A stretch of DNA of 14,196 bases from Ga0074130 sp035492055 (GCA_035492055.1 DATJJR010000020.1:1-14196); one strand, 5' to 3'; shown: positions 1-7,311, counted from the stretch's first letter. Numbers and translations are program-made. The notes: generated from the letters alone by a model not told the origin.

Positions 1-62
1 GCGGGCAAACCGTAGCCGTGTTCGGCGGCGTGGTCGAGTAGTTGGCGCATGGATACAAGCAT
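1..62 (-). CDS. fba: Fructose-bisphosphate aldolase class II, 5' fragment
   Basis: Only the first 20 codons lie in the window; the gene runs off the left edge. The product begins MLVSMRQLLDHAAEHGYG, which matches the characteristic N-terminus of class II (zinc-dependent) fructose-1,6-bisphosphate aldolases of the Calvin-cycle subtype (cbbA/fba). The enzyme joins dihydroxyacetone phosphate and glyceraldehyde 3-phosphate to fructose 1,6-bisphosphate, or the reverse, in the cytoplasm. The ATG is preceded at a 7-base distance by AGGAG (minus strand, 70-74), which supports this start over the internal Met at codon 5. It follows pgk by 36 bases on the same strand, so it is probably the next gene of the tkt-gap-pgk unit. 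The catalytic zinc ligands lie outside the window, so the call rests on the N-terminus and context. Confidence 0.85.
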   Translation of the reverse strand, partial: MLVSMRQLLDHAAEHGYGLP

Positions 63-69
63 GATGATT

Positions 70-74
70 CTCCT
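70..74 (-). promoter_or_regulatory. Ribosome binding site of fba
   Basis: AGGAG read on the minus strand, 7 bases before the fba ATG. This is the clearest Shine-Dalgarno sequence of the minus-strand carbon cluster and fixes the start of the truncated aldolase gene. Confidence 0.7.
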
Positions 75-98
75 ATGGGCGATCTTGTTTAAGCCTGT

Positions 99-1259
99 TC
101 AGGCACGGGCGCGTTGCGCAAGAATTTCTACGGCAGGCAAGGTCTTGCCTTCCAGGAACTCAAGGAAAGCACCGCCGGCGGTCGAGATATAGCTGACCTT
201 GGTACCGAATTTGTTGATCGCGGCAATGGTGTCGCCACCACCCGCGATAGAAAATGCCTTCGAAGCAGCAATGGCTTCGGCCAACACTTTGGTGCCGTTG
301 GCGAACGCATCGAATTCGAACACACCCAATGGACCATTCCAGACAATCGTACCCGATGCAGCGGCAATCGCCGCCAATGCCTTGGCGGTCTCGGGGCCAA
401 CGTCGAGAATCATGTCGTCATCTGCAACGGCGTCGATGCTCTTCACTGTAGCAGCCGCCGTCGCAGAAAACTCCCTGGCGACAACAACATCGGTGGGCAG
501 AGGCACGCTGACCTTGGTCATGACGATCCTGGCCGCATCGACCAGATCGGGTTCCGCCAGCGATTTACCGATCTTTTTGCCCGCAGCAAGCAGGAATGTA
601 TTGGCGATACCGCCGCCAACAATGAGCTGATCCACCTTGTCGGCCAGCGATTCGAGCACAGTCAGCTTGGTAGACACCTTGGAACCAGCAACGATCGCCG
701 TCAGTGGGCGCGCGGGCTCGGCAAGTGCCTTGCCGAGCGCATCCAGCTCTGCGGCAACACACGGGCCGGCACAGGCGATCTTGGCGAATTTGCCCATGCC
801 GTAAGTTGTTGCTTCGGCACGATGCGCCGTGCCGAAGGCATCATGAACCCACACGTCGCACAACGCAGCAAGCTGTTTTGACAATGCTTCGTCGCACTTC
901 TTCTCGCCTTTGTTGACGCGGCAATTCTCAAGCAGCACGATCTCACCAGCCTTGACGTCAACACCGTGCGTCCAGTTCTGCGCCAGCGGGACTGGCATGT
1001 GGAGAAGTTCGGACAAACGCTTGGCAACCGGTGCAAGCGAATCTTCGGCATGCAATTCGCCTTCAGTCGGACGCCCCAGATGCGACGTCACCATCACAGC
1101 TGCGCCATGCTCCAGTGCATAGCGAATACCTGGCAAGGCGGCGCGGATGCGTGTGTCGTCGGTAATGCTGCCATCGTCGCCTTGCGGCACGTTGAGATCG
1201 GCGCGAATGAAAACACGCTTGCCGGCGACGTCGAGATCGGTGAGCTTCTTGAAATCCAT
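99..1259 (-). CDS. pgk: Phosphoglycerate kinase
   Basis: Cytoplasmic enzyme that interconverts 1,3-bisphosphoglycerate + ADP and 3-phosphoglycerate + ATP, in glycolysis or, reversed, in gluconeogenesis and the Calvin cycle. The 386 residues match the bacterial family length. Visible signatures are RADLNVP at residues 19-25 and SHLGRP at 59-64 (substrate-binding N-domain), GSKVSTK at 192-198, WNGPLGVFE at 307-315 and the nucleotide-binding GGGDT at 340-344. Pgk has two Rossmann-like lobes and both are complete here. The start lies 15 bases after the gap stop codon, with no good Shine-Dalgarno sequence between, so translation is probably coupled to gap. The stop is 36 bases before fba. In many betaproteobacteria pyruvate kinase (pyk) sits between pgk and fba; here it does not. 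Confidence 0.97.
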   Translation of the reverse strand: MDFKKLTDLDVAGKRVFIRADLNVPQGDDGSITDDTRIRAALPGIRYALEHGAAVMVTSHLGRPTEGELHAEDSLAPVAKRLSELLHMPVPLAQNWTHGVDVKAGEIVLLENCRVNKGEKKCDEALSKQLAALCDVWVHDAFGTAHRAEATTYGMGKFAKIACAGPCVAAELDALGKALAEPARPLTAIVAGSKVSTKLTVLESLADKVDQLIVGGGIANTFLLAAGKKIGKSLAEPDLVDAARIVMTKVSVPLPTDVVVAREFSATAAATVKSIDAVADDDMILDVGPETAKALAAIAAASGTIVWNGPLGVFEFDAFANGTKVLAEAIAASKAFSIAGGGDTIAAINKFGTKVSYISTAGGAFLEFLEGKTLPAVEILAQRARA

Positions 1260-1274
1260 GCGCTTATTGACCGT

Positions 1275-2279
1275 TCACTTGCCAACGTGCTGGACGAAAC
1301 GCAGCATGTTGCAGGTGTAGCCATATTCGTTGTCGTACCAGACCACCAGCTTGACGAAGGTGTCGTCGAGGGCGATGCCAGCGGCGGCGTCAAAAATCGA
1401 CGGCAACGGGCAACCACGAAAATCGGTAGAGACAACAGCCTCGCTCGTGTACCCAAGCACGCCCTTGAGCGCACCTTCCGATGCGGCCTTGATCGTGTTG
1501 CAGATGGTTTCGTAGGACGCAGCCTTCTCCAGCTCGACCGTCAGATCGACAACCGACACATCGGAGGTCGGTACGCGGAAGGACATGCCGGTGAGCTTCT
1601 TGTTGAGCGATGGAATCACCTTGCCGACGGCCTTGGCTGCACCGGTCGAGGACGGGATGATGTTCTCGAGGATGCCACGGCCGCCACGCCAATCCTTGGA
1701 CGATGGGCCATCAACGGTCTTTTGTGATGCAGTGGCTGCATGCACGGTGCTCATCAGGCCGCGCTTGATACCAAAGGTGTCGTGCAGGACTTTCGCGACC
1801 GGCGCGAGGCAATTAGTCGTGCACGAGGCAGCGGAAACAATTTTCTGTCCAGCGTATTCCTTCTGATTCACACCGAACACGAACATCGGCGTGTCGTCTT
1901 TCGACGGTGCCGATTGCACCACCTTCTTGGCACCCGCGGCAATATGCTTTTCGCAGCTTTCGGTGGTCAAGAACAGGCCTGTCGATTCGATCACGACATC
2001 GACGCCGATCTCGCCCCATTTCAGGCTGGCTGGATCTTTTTCAGCGGTCAGGCGAATCCTCTTGCCATTGCAGATCAAAGTATTGCCTTCGACCGACACA
2101 TCACCGTCAAAGCGTCCGTGCACCGAATCATGCGTCAGCATGTAGGCAAGGTATTCCGGATCAAGCAGGTCGTTGATGCCGACCACTTCCACATCCGCAA
2201 ACTCGGCCTCCTTCGCGATGGCACGAAACGCCATGCGACCGATGCGACCGAAACCATTGATGCCGACCTTGATAGTCAT
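1275..2279 (-). CDS. gap: Glyceraldehyde-3-phosphate dehydrogenase, type I, NAD-type
   Basis: Converts glyceraldehyde 3-phosphate to 1,3-bisphosphoglycerate with NAD and phosphate, feeding Pgk next door. The 334 residues are full length. The Rossmann fold opens with GINGFGRIGR at residues 7-16. The catalytic cysteine is C153 in SCTTNC (152-157), its histidine partner is H180, and the KTVDGPSSKDWRGGR segment (187-201) matches the GapA class of E. coli and many betaproteobacteria. An acidic residue at the end of strand 2 (D37 in GIND) favours NAD over NADP, as known for this family. The C-terminus (CNMLRFVQHVGK) differs from the more usual NKVLDLI-type ending but keeps the length. The ATG is 44 bases after the tkt stop and has an AAGGA 8 bases upstream. 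Confidence 0.97.
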   Translation of the reverse strand: MTIKVGINGFGRIGRMAFRAIAKEAEFADVEVVGINDLLDPEYLAYMLTHDSVHGRFDGDVSVEGNTLICNGKRIRLTAEKDPASLKWGEIGVDVVIESTGLFLTTESCEKHIAAGAKKVVQSAPSKDDTPMFVFGVNQKEYAGQKIVSAASCTTNCLAPVAKVLHDTFGIKRGLMSTVHAATASQKTVDGPSSKDWRGGRGILENIIPSSTGAAKAVGKVIPSLNKKLTGMSFRVPTSDVSVVDLTVELEKAASYETICNTIKAASEGALKGVLGYTSEAVVSTDFRGCPLPSIFDAAAGIALDDTFVKLVVWYDNEYGYTCNMLRFVQHVGK

Positions 2280-2287
2280 TCCTTGTT

Positions 2288-2300
2288 TCCTTGTCCCTTG
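2288..2300 (-). promoter_or_regulatory. Ribosome binding site of gap within a three-copy SD-like repeat
   Basis: Read on the minus strand, the tkt-gap spacer carries three copies of CAAGGA/CAAGGG (forward 2295-2300, 2288-2293 and 2280-2285), 7-8 bases apart. The middle copy places AAGGA 8 bases from the ATG, the best functional spacing. The last copy abuts the ATG and is too close to act as an SD site for it. Confidence 0.6.
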
Positions 2301-2323
2301 TTTTACTGCACTGAGTTATTGCG

Positions 2324-4360
2324 TTAGGCCACGGCCTTCACGGTCGCGACGACATTCTCGACGGTGAAACCGAATTCCTTGAACAGCAGGCTGGCGGGCG
2401 CCGATTCGCCAAAATGATTGAGGCCGACGACAGCGCCGTCGAGACCGACATACTTGTACCAACCGTCGCTGACGCCAGCTTCGATGGCAACGCGCACCAC
2501 ACCATGCGGCAATACCGCCTGATGCCATGACGAGTCCTGGCGATCAAAGAGATTGGTCGACGGCATCGACACAACGCGCACGTGAATACCTTCCAACGCC
2601 AATGCCGTCTGCGCCTTGAGCGCCAGTTCAACCTCCGAACCGGTGGCAATTAGTACTGCCTTGAGCGGGCCCTTGGCTTCGGACAACACGTAGCCGCCCT
2701 TGCGAATCGCCGCAATCTGCTCTGCGCTGCGTACCGTGTACGGCAAATTCTGGCGCGACAGGCACAGCGACGACGGTCCATCCTTGCGCTCGACTGCATG
2801 CGCCCAGGCCACCAACGTTTCCATGGTGTCGGCCGGACGCCAGACGTCCATGTTCGGGATCATGCGCAGGGTCGCCGTCTGTTCGACCGGCTGGTGCGTC
2901 GGGCCGTCTTCGCCGAGACCGATGGAATCGTGCGTGAACACGCAAATCTGGCGCACCTTCATCAACGCGGCCATGCGCAGTGCATTGCGTGCGTATTCCG
3001 AGAACATCAGGAAGGTGGCAGTGAAAGGAATCAGTCCACCATGCAGCGACAGACCGTTACCGATCGCTACCATGCCGAACTCGCGCACGCCGTAGTGAAT
3101 GTAGTTGCCGCCCGTCTTCGCGCTCACGGACTTGGCCTCCGGCCACAGCGTGAGGTTGGAACCGGCAAGGTCGGCCGAGCCGCCAAGAAGCTCCGGCAGC
3201 GCCGGCGCCAGCGCGGTAATGCTGTTCTGCGATGCCTTGCGCGTGGCGATGTTCTCGGCCTTTTCGGCGACCTTGGCGATAGCAGCGTCCACCGCGCCTT
3301 GCCAGTTCGCCGGCAGCTCGCCATTCATGCGGCGCTTGAACTCGGCAGCGAGTTCGGGGAAGGCGGCAGCGTAGGCGTCGAAACGCTTGTTCCATTCCGC
3401 CTCGGCCGCGGCGCCCTTGGCCTTGGCATCCCACGCAGCATAAACATCGGCGGGAATCTCGAACGGCGGATAATTCCAGCCGATGAACTTGCGCGCCGCA
3501 GCGATTTCGTCGGCGCCGAGCGGCGAGCCGTGCACGTCGTGGCTTCCCGCCTTGTGCGGCGAACCGAAACCGATCACCGTCTTGCAGCAGATCAGCGAAG
3601 GCTTGTCGGTAACGGCCTGCGCCGCCTTCAGCGCGGCTTCAATGGCGGCGGAATCGTGACCGTTCACATGCGGCACGACGTGCCAGCCGTAGGCCTCGAA
3701 GCGCTTTGGCGTATCGTCGGTAAACCAGCCCTTGACGTCGCCGTCGATGGAAATGCCGTTGTCGTCGTAGAAGGCGATCAGCTTGCCCAGGCCCAGCGTG
3801 CCGGCCAGCGAACAGGCCTCGTGCGAAATGCCTTCCATCAGGCAACCGTCGCCGAGGAACGTGTAGGTATGGTGATCGACGATGGCATGGCCGGGCTTGT
3901 TGAATTCGGCGGCCAGCAGCTTTTCGGCCAGTGCGAAACCGACGGCATTGCTGATGCCCTGGCCGAGCGGACCGGTCGTCGTCTCGATGCCCGGCGCGTA
4001 GCCGTATTCCGGGTGGCCCGGCGTCCTGCTGTGGAGCTGGCGGAAGTTTTTGATGTCCTCGATGGTGAGGTCGTAGCCGGTCAGGTGCAGCAACGCGTAC
4101 AGCAACATGGAGCCATGGCCGTTCGACAGGATGAAGCGATCACGATCGGCCCAATGCGGATTCTGCGGGTTGTGCTTGAGATTGCGACGCCACAGCACTT
4201 CGGCGATTTCGGCCATGCCCATAGGCGCGCCGGGGTGACCGGAGTTCGCCTTCTGCACGGCATCCATGGCGAGGGCGCGGATTGCACCCGTCAGCGGACT
4301 GAATGAAAAATTAGGCAGGCCAGCCTGGGCGGCGGCGCTGGAAGCGGGGGCGGTGGACAT
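2324..4360 (-). CDS. tkt: Transketolase
   Basis: Thiamine diphosphate-dependent enzyme that moves two-carbon ketol units between sugar phosphates in the non-oxidative pentose phosphate pathway and the Calvin cycle. The 678 residues are about 15 more than E. coli TktA; the excess is an Ala/Ser-rich N-terminus. Visible motifs are SGHPGAPMG at 40-48 (active-site His), LSNGHGSMLLY at 78-88, the ThDP/metal motif GDGCLMEG at 170-177 with the YDDN stretch at 198-201, and in the pyrimidine domain FMFSEYARNALR and HDSIGLGEDGPTHQP. The C-terminal domain is complete. The ATG is preceded only by a weak GGAA at 9 bases. A start at Met32 is possible but would cut into the conserved N-terminal helix. It is the first gene of tkt-gap-pgk-fba and diverges from the PAS gene. 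Confidence 0.97.
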   Translation of the reverse strand: MSTAPASSAAAQAGLPNFSFSPLTGAIRALAMDAVQKANSGHPGAPMGMAEIAEVLWRRNLKHNPQNPHWADRDRFILSNGHGSMLLYALLHLTGYDLTIEDIKNFRQLHSRTPGHPEYGYAPGIETTTGPLGQGISNAVGFALAEKLLAAEFNKPGHAIVDHHTYTFLGDGCLMEGISHEACSLAGTLGLGKLIAFYDDNGISIDGDVKGWFTDDTPKRFEAYGWHVVPHVNGHDSAAIEAALKAAQAVTDKPSLICCKTVIGFGSPHKAGSHDVHGSPLGADEIAAARKFIGWNYPPFEIPADVYAAWDAKAKGAAAEAEWNKRFDAYAAAFPELAAEFKRRMNGELPANWQGAVDAAIAKVAEKAENIATRKASQNSITALAPALPELLGGSADLAGSNLTLWPEAKSVSAKTGGNYIHYGVREFGMVAIGNGLSLHGGLIPFTATFLMFSEYARNALRMAALMKVRQICVFTHDSIGLGEDGPTHQPVEQTATLRMIPNMDVWRPADTMETLVAWAHAVERKDGPSSLCLSRQNLPYTVRSAEQIAAIRKGGYVLSEAKGPLKAVLIATGSEVELALKAQTALALEGIHVRVVSMPSTNLFDRQDSSWHQAVLPHGVVRVAIEAGVSDGWYKYVGLDGAVVGLNHFGESAPASLLFKEFGFTVENVVATVKAVA

Positions 4361-4531
4361 AGCGATGAGTTCCGGTGAGCCAGCGTGGGGCCCTGAATTA
4401 TCGGCGAAAACCGGTATTCTTGGCTAGGGTTATGATTCTTCAGGGCTTTGTGTAACGCCTTCAAAAGCTGCTTCTTAGATGACACAATAAGCCTAGAAAA
4501 AATTCCAGAACAACATCCCGCTGAGGCATTC
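4361..4531. promoter_or_regulatory. Divergent intergenic region between tkt and the PAS gene
   Basis: This 171-base spacer must hold the promoter for tkt and its cluster (minus) and for the PAS gene (plus). For the PAS gene, TTCAAA (4460-4465) and CACAAT (4483-4488), 17 bases apart, each match 4 of 6 consensus positions. For tkt, GATAAT read on the minus strand (4402 to 4397) is the best -10-like hexamer, but no convincing -35 lies 16-18 bases away. The stretch 4386-4440 is AT-richer than the flanking genes. No clear regulator operator was recognised. The region is certain to be intergenic; the exact promoter elements are guesses. Confidence 0.5.
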
Positions 4532-4921
4532 ATGTCGAACACACTTCCCTACCAAGCCATGGTCGAACAGACCTCCGAAGCCGTTATCTACGCCGACGAA
4601 AAAGGCATCATCCGCCTCTGGAATCACGCCTCCGAAGAAATGTTCGGTTTCAGCCAGGCTGAAGCGCTCGGCCAGAGCCTCGACATCATCATTCCCGAAC
4701 GCCTGCGCGAGGCGCACTGGCGCGGCTTCAATGCCGCCATCGCCTCCGGCAACACCAAACATGGCGGCAAGCCGACGCGCACCAAGGCACTAAACAAGGC
4801 CGGTGAATCGATTTTCGCCGAAGTCAGTTTCGCAGTGATCGTGGATCCGACCACCGGCGTGCGCGGCTCCTTCGCCGTTGCGCGCGCTGCCGCAGCACCA
4901 ACCCCCAAGCCCGCGGCATAA
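4532..4921 (+). CDS. Stand-alone PAS domain protein (possible heme or redox sensor)
   Basis: A 129-residue protein that is essentially a single PAS fold (about residues 5-118) with no kinase, cyclase or DNA-binding domain and an Ala/Pro-rich tail (118-129). The PAS core is visible as AVIYADEKGIIRLWN (17-31), the helix ASEEMFGFSQAEALGQ (33-48), IIPERLREAHWRGF (53-66) and strands GESIFAEVSF (91-100). H62 in REAHW falls where heme-PAS proteins such as FixL and DosP carry their heme-ligating histidine; the same helix also occurs in PAS domains without heme, so the cofactor is uncertain. The start chosen has a GAGG 5 bases upstream; an in-frame ATG at 4448 would add 28 residues unlike PAS and would overlap the likely promoter. 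No signal peptide or membrane segment. It diverges from tkt and lies 24 bases before rsmE. Specific partner unknown. Confidence 0.85.
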   Translation: MSNTLPYQAMVEQTSEAVIYADEKGIIRLWNHASEEMFGFSQAEALGQSLDIIIPERLREAHWRGFNAAIASGNTKHGGKPTRTKALNKAGESIFAEVSFAVIVDPTTGVRGSFAVARAAAAPTPKPAA

Positions 4922-4925
4922 AACA

Positions 4926-4944
4926 GGGCGGCTACAATCCGCCC
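4926..4944 (+). promoter_or_regulatory. GC inverted repeat enclosing a -10-like hexamer before rsmE
   Basis: GGGCGG (4926-4931) and CCGCCC (4939-4944) are perfect inverted arms around the 7-base loop CTACAAT. The loop contains TACAAT (4933-4938), 5 of 6 to the -10 consensus, ending 7 bases before the rsmE ATG. There is no Shine-Dalgarno sequence. It could be a -10 element giving a leaderless rsmE transcript, or an RNA hairpin in a PAS-rsmE co-transcript that hides or punctuates the start. No U-run follows, so it is not a standard terminator, and no good -35 is seen. Confidence 0.45.
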
Positions 4945-4945
4945 C

Positions 4946-5677
4946 ATGAATCCCCGTTTCCATTGCCCCGCGCTCGATACCGTTGTCGGCGCAACGATCG
5001 AATTACCCGAAGCCGCTGCGCATCACGCCATGCGTGTGTTGCGTCTGCGCAGCGGCGATGCAGTGACGCTGTTCGACGGTGCCGGCCGGGAATGGCAAGG
5101 CACGCTGGTTGAAGCTGATCGCAAGGTTGAAGTGATTATCAAGGACGCAGCGTCCGGCATTGCCGAGCCCGCGTTGCACATCACGCTGGTGCAGTCGCTG
5201 CCCAGTGGCGACAAGATGGATTGGATCGTGCAAAAGGCCGTTGAGTTGGGCGTCAGTGCCATTCAACCCGTGGCAGCCAAACGCAGCGTAGTGAAACTAG
5301 ACGGCGATCGCGCCAGGAAACGCATCACGCACTGGCAAGAAGTCGCCGTTTCCGCCTGCGAACAATGCGGACGCAATCTCGTGCCGCAAGTCATGCCGCT
5401 CGTGAACCTTGATCAATTCTTCGCTGTACCGGTTTCTGCGGGCGAACAACGCTTCTTGCTGGCGCCTGATGCCAAGCAGCGTCTGCGGGAAATGTCGGCG
5501 CCAGCAGGCCGAATCACGTTACTGATCGGGCCGGAAGGTGGCTTCGACGAAGCCGAAAGCATTGGCGCACGCCGAACCGGATTTGCGCCGCTGCAACTTG
5601 GTCCGCGCGTTTTACGTACAGAAACTGCCGGATTGGCCGCAATTGCGGCGATCATGGCGTTATGGGGCGACGTGTAA
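4946..5677 (+). CDS. rsmE: 16S rRNA (uracil1498-N3)-methyltransferase RsmE
   Basis: Methylates N3 of U1498 in helix 44 of 16S rRNA using S-adenosylmethionine; acts on the 30S subunit in the cytoplasm. The 243 residues equal the family length. The N-terminal PUA-like RNA-binding part spans about residues 1-70. The C-terminal SPOUT methyltransferase domain follows, with QKAVELGV (96-103), AKRSVVK (111-117), ACEQCGRN (137-144), the SAM-binding loop LIGPEGGF (193-200) and LGPRVLRTETA (218-228), which form the trefoil knot. The start is the only sensible one, because MNPRFHCP matches the usual N-terminus. No Shine-Dalgarno sequence precedes it; see the hairpin entry at 4926-4944. It starts 24 bases after the PAS gene and ends 37 bases before the polyphosphate kinase gene. 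Confidence 0.95.
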   Translation: MNPRFHCPALDTVVGATIELPEAAAHHAMRVLRLRSGDAVTLFDGAGREWQGTLVEADRKVEVIIKDAASGIAEPALHITLVQSLPSGDKMDWIVQKAVELGVSAIQPVAAKRSVVKLDGDRARKRITHWQEVAVSACEQCGRNLVPQVMPLVNLDQFFAVPVSAGEQRFLLAPDAKQRLREMSAPAGRITLLIGPEGGFDEAESIGARRTGFAPLQLGPRVLRTETAGLAAIAAIMALWGDV

Positions 5678-5704
5678 ACGCCGCCAATCCGACACTTCCG
5701 GAAC

Positions 5705-5709
5705 GGAGG
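5705..5709 (+). promoter_or_regulatory. Ribosome binding site of the PPK2 gene
   Basis: GGAGG lies 5 bases before the ATG at 5715. It decides the start, since the reading frame stays open far upstream into rsmE (to 5538). Confidence 0.7.
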
Positions 5710-5714
5710 TTGCG

Positions 5715-7211
5715 ATGGGTCTGTTCGATGCCGCCGAACGCGGTCAAACGGTCAACGACGCGATTTACGAAAAGCGCGTGAAAATCCTGCGCAGCGATTT
5801 GCTCGATGCGCAGTACGACCTCAAGGAAGCCGGTGACTTTTCCGTGCTCGTACTCGTCAACGGCCTAGACGGTGCGGGCAAAGGCGAAACCGTCAATCTC
5901 CTTAACGCATGGATGGATCCGCGTCATATCCAGACACATGCTTTTCCGCCACCGAATGAGCAGGAACAGGAGCGCCCGCCGATGTGGCGCTTCTGGAAAG
6001 CGCTACCGCCCAAGGGCAGGATCGGCATCCTATTCGGCAATTGGTATAGCGACCCGGTCGTCACGCACGCCAACAGCAAAAGCAAACAACGGCACACCAA
6101 ACTTGATGCGCGCATTGCCGACATCCTGCGCTTCGAAAAAATGCTGGCCGACGAAGGCGTACTGCTCATCAAGTACTGGTTCCATCTGTCGAAAGAGGGT
6201 CAAGAAAAAAGGCTGCAAAAACTCGAGGCCAATCCACGCACCGCCTGGCGTGTGACCAAGCACGACTGGAAGCTCTACAAGCATTACGACGACTACGTCG
6301 CCACGGCAGAAAAGGTGCTCGTCGATACCAGCCGCGGTCACGCGCCATGGACATTGATCGACGGCAGCGACGAGAATTGGCGCTCGCTCGCTGTCGGCGA
6401 ACATTTGCTTGAGCAGATCAAGAAACGACTGGCGACACGCCGTCCGACGAAGAACAAGTCCGTTGCCAAATCCGAGAAAGTGCCCAAATCCGCCGAAAAA
6501 CCCGGCGGGCTTGCCACGCTCGACATGTCGGCCTCGCTCGGCGACAAGAAATACGCACGCGAACTTGAAAAGTGGCAGGGCGAACTGAACCTGCTATCGC
6601 GTCACCCGAAATTCCGCGAGCGCTCGTCCGTGCTCGTATTCGAAGGCATGGACGCCGCCGGCAAAGGTGGCACGATACGCCGCGTGACTGCAGCGCTCGA
6701 TGCACGTCACTACTACACCATTCCGATCGCCGCACCAAGCGAGGAAGAGCGCGCGCAGCCGTATCTCTGGCGCTTCTGGCGCTGCATTCCCGGCCACGGT
6801 CAATTCGCCGTGTTCGACCGCTCCTGGTACGGTCGCGTACTGGTCGAGCGTGTCGAAGGCTTTTGCAGTGAAGCCGACTGGCAGCGTGCCTACGGCGAGA
6901 TCAATGATTTCGAGCGCCAGCTCATCGACCATGGTGCCATCGTCTCCAAGTTCTGGCTTTCGGTGTCGCCCAATGAGCAATTGCAACGCTTTCATGAACG
7001 CGAACACACACGCTTCAAGCGCTTCAAGATCACACCGGACGACTGGCGCAATCGCGCCCGCTGGCCGCTTTACGAAGCCGCTGTGAACGACATGATTGAG
7101 CTTACCGGCACCGCACAGGCACCGTGGAAACTCATCGCAGCCGACGACAAGCAATATGCCCGTGTCGAAGTATTAAAGACACTCTGCCAGCGCATCGAGG
7201 AAGCGTTGTAA
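5715..7211 (+). CDS. pap: Polyphosphate:AMP phosphotransferase (two-domain PPK2, class II)
   Basis: Transfers phosphate from polyphosphate to AMP, giving ADP, as known for two-domain PPK2 enzymes such as Pap of Acinetobacter and PA3455 of Pseudomonas. The 498 residues contain two PPK2 P-loop domains, about 15-240 and 275-495, joined by a Lys/Pro/Ser-rich linker (240-268). Domain 2 is complete: Walker A GMDAAGKGG (311-319), FDRSWYGR (367-374) as Walker B, and the lid with basic residues after 430. Domain 1 keeps a Walker A (GLDGAGKGE, 50-58), but the FDRSWY site reads FGNWYSD (107-113), so the Walker B Asp and the Arg are gone. This resembles the family pattern in which the C-terminal half is catalytic. 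The start at 5715 follows GGAGG; the longer frame upstream overlaps rsmE and has no family similarity. It may be co-transcribed with rsmE, 37 bases away. Confidence 0.93.
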   Translation: MGLFDAAERGQTVNDAIYEKRVKILRSDLLDAQYDLKEAGDFSVLVLVNGLDGAGKGETVNLLNAWMDPRHIQTHAFPPPNEQEQERPPMWRFWKALPPKGRIGILFGNWYSDPVVTHANSKSKQRHTKLDARIADILRFEKMLADEGVLLIKYWFHLSKEGQEKRLQKLEANPRTAWRVTKHDWKLYKHYDDYVATAEKVLVDTSRGHAPWTLIDGSDENWRSLAVGEHLLEQIKKRLATRRPTKNKSVAKSEKVPKSAEKPGGLATLDMSASLGDKKYARELEKWQGELNLLSRHPKFRERSSVLVFEGMDAAGKGGTIRRVTAALDARHYYTIPIAAPSEEERAQPYLWRFWRCIPGHGQFAVFDRSWYGRVLVERVEGFCSEADWQRAYGEINDFERQLIDHGAIVSKFWLSVSPNEQLQRFHEREHTRFKRFKITPDDWRNRARWPLYEAAVNDMIELTGTAQAPWKLIAADDKQYARVEVLKTLCQRIEEAL

Positions 7212-7311
7212 GTTTGCGTCTTGTTGCAAATCCAGGCGTGCCATTGCGTCTGTCCGGAAACAGCGGCCGGGCACGGCCTGCTAACATCGCGGCATTACAC
7301 AAGGAGCCGCG
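7212..7311 (+). promoter_or_regulatory. Spacer with GC hairpin, -10-like hexamer and RBS before argA
   Basis: This 100-base spacer holds a weak inverted repeat TTTGC/GCAAA (7213-7217, 7226-7230), a perfect GC stem GGCCG/CGGCC with a 4-base loop (7265-7278), then TGCTAACAT (7279-7287), which reads as an extended -10 (TGn plus TAACAT, 4 of 6). AAGGAG (7301-7306) lies 5 bases before the argA ATG. No -35 and no ArgR-type box were recognised, and no U-run makes the hairpin a normal terminator. A promoter for argA here is plausible but unproven. Confidence 0.4.

Noticed and set aside
966..1727. A 253-codon open frame on the plus strand across pgk and gap.
   Set aside because: It spans two clear genes and their junction on the opposite strand, with no motif and no ribosome binding site.
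2798..4306. A 502-codon open frame on the plus strand opposite tkt.
   Set aside because: It lies wholly inside tkt on the other strand, is rich in Arg, Gly, His and Val without any recognisable domain, and has the look of a GC-codon shadow frame. Transketolase is unmistakable.
4448..4531. A 28-residue N-terminal extension of the PAS protein.
   Set aside because: It is not PAS-like, covers the probable promoter, and a GAGG site precedes the ATG at 4532.
5538..5714. A 59-residue N-terminal extension of the PPK2 protein inside rsmE.
   Set aside because: It overlaps the conserved end of rsmE in another frame, and a GGAGG site points to the ATG at 5715, which gives the usual family length.
7265..7278. 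The GC hairpin after the PPK2 gene as a rho-independent terminator.
   Set aside because: The stem is only 5 bp and no T-run follows; it is noted as part of the argA upstream region.
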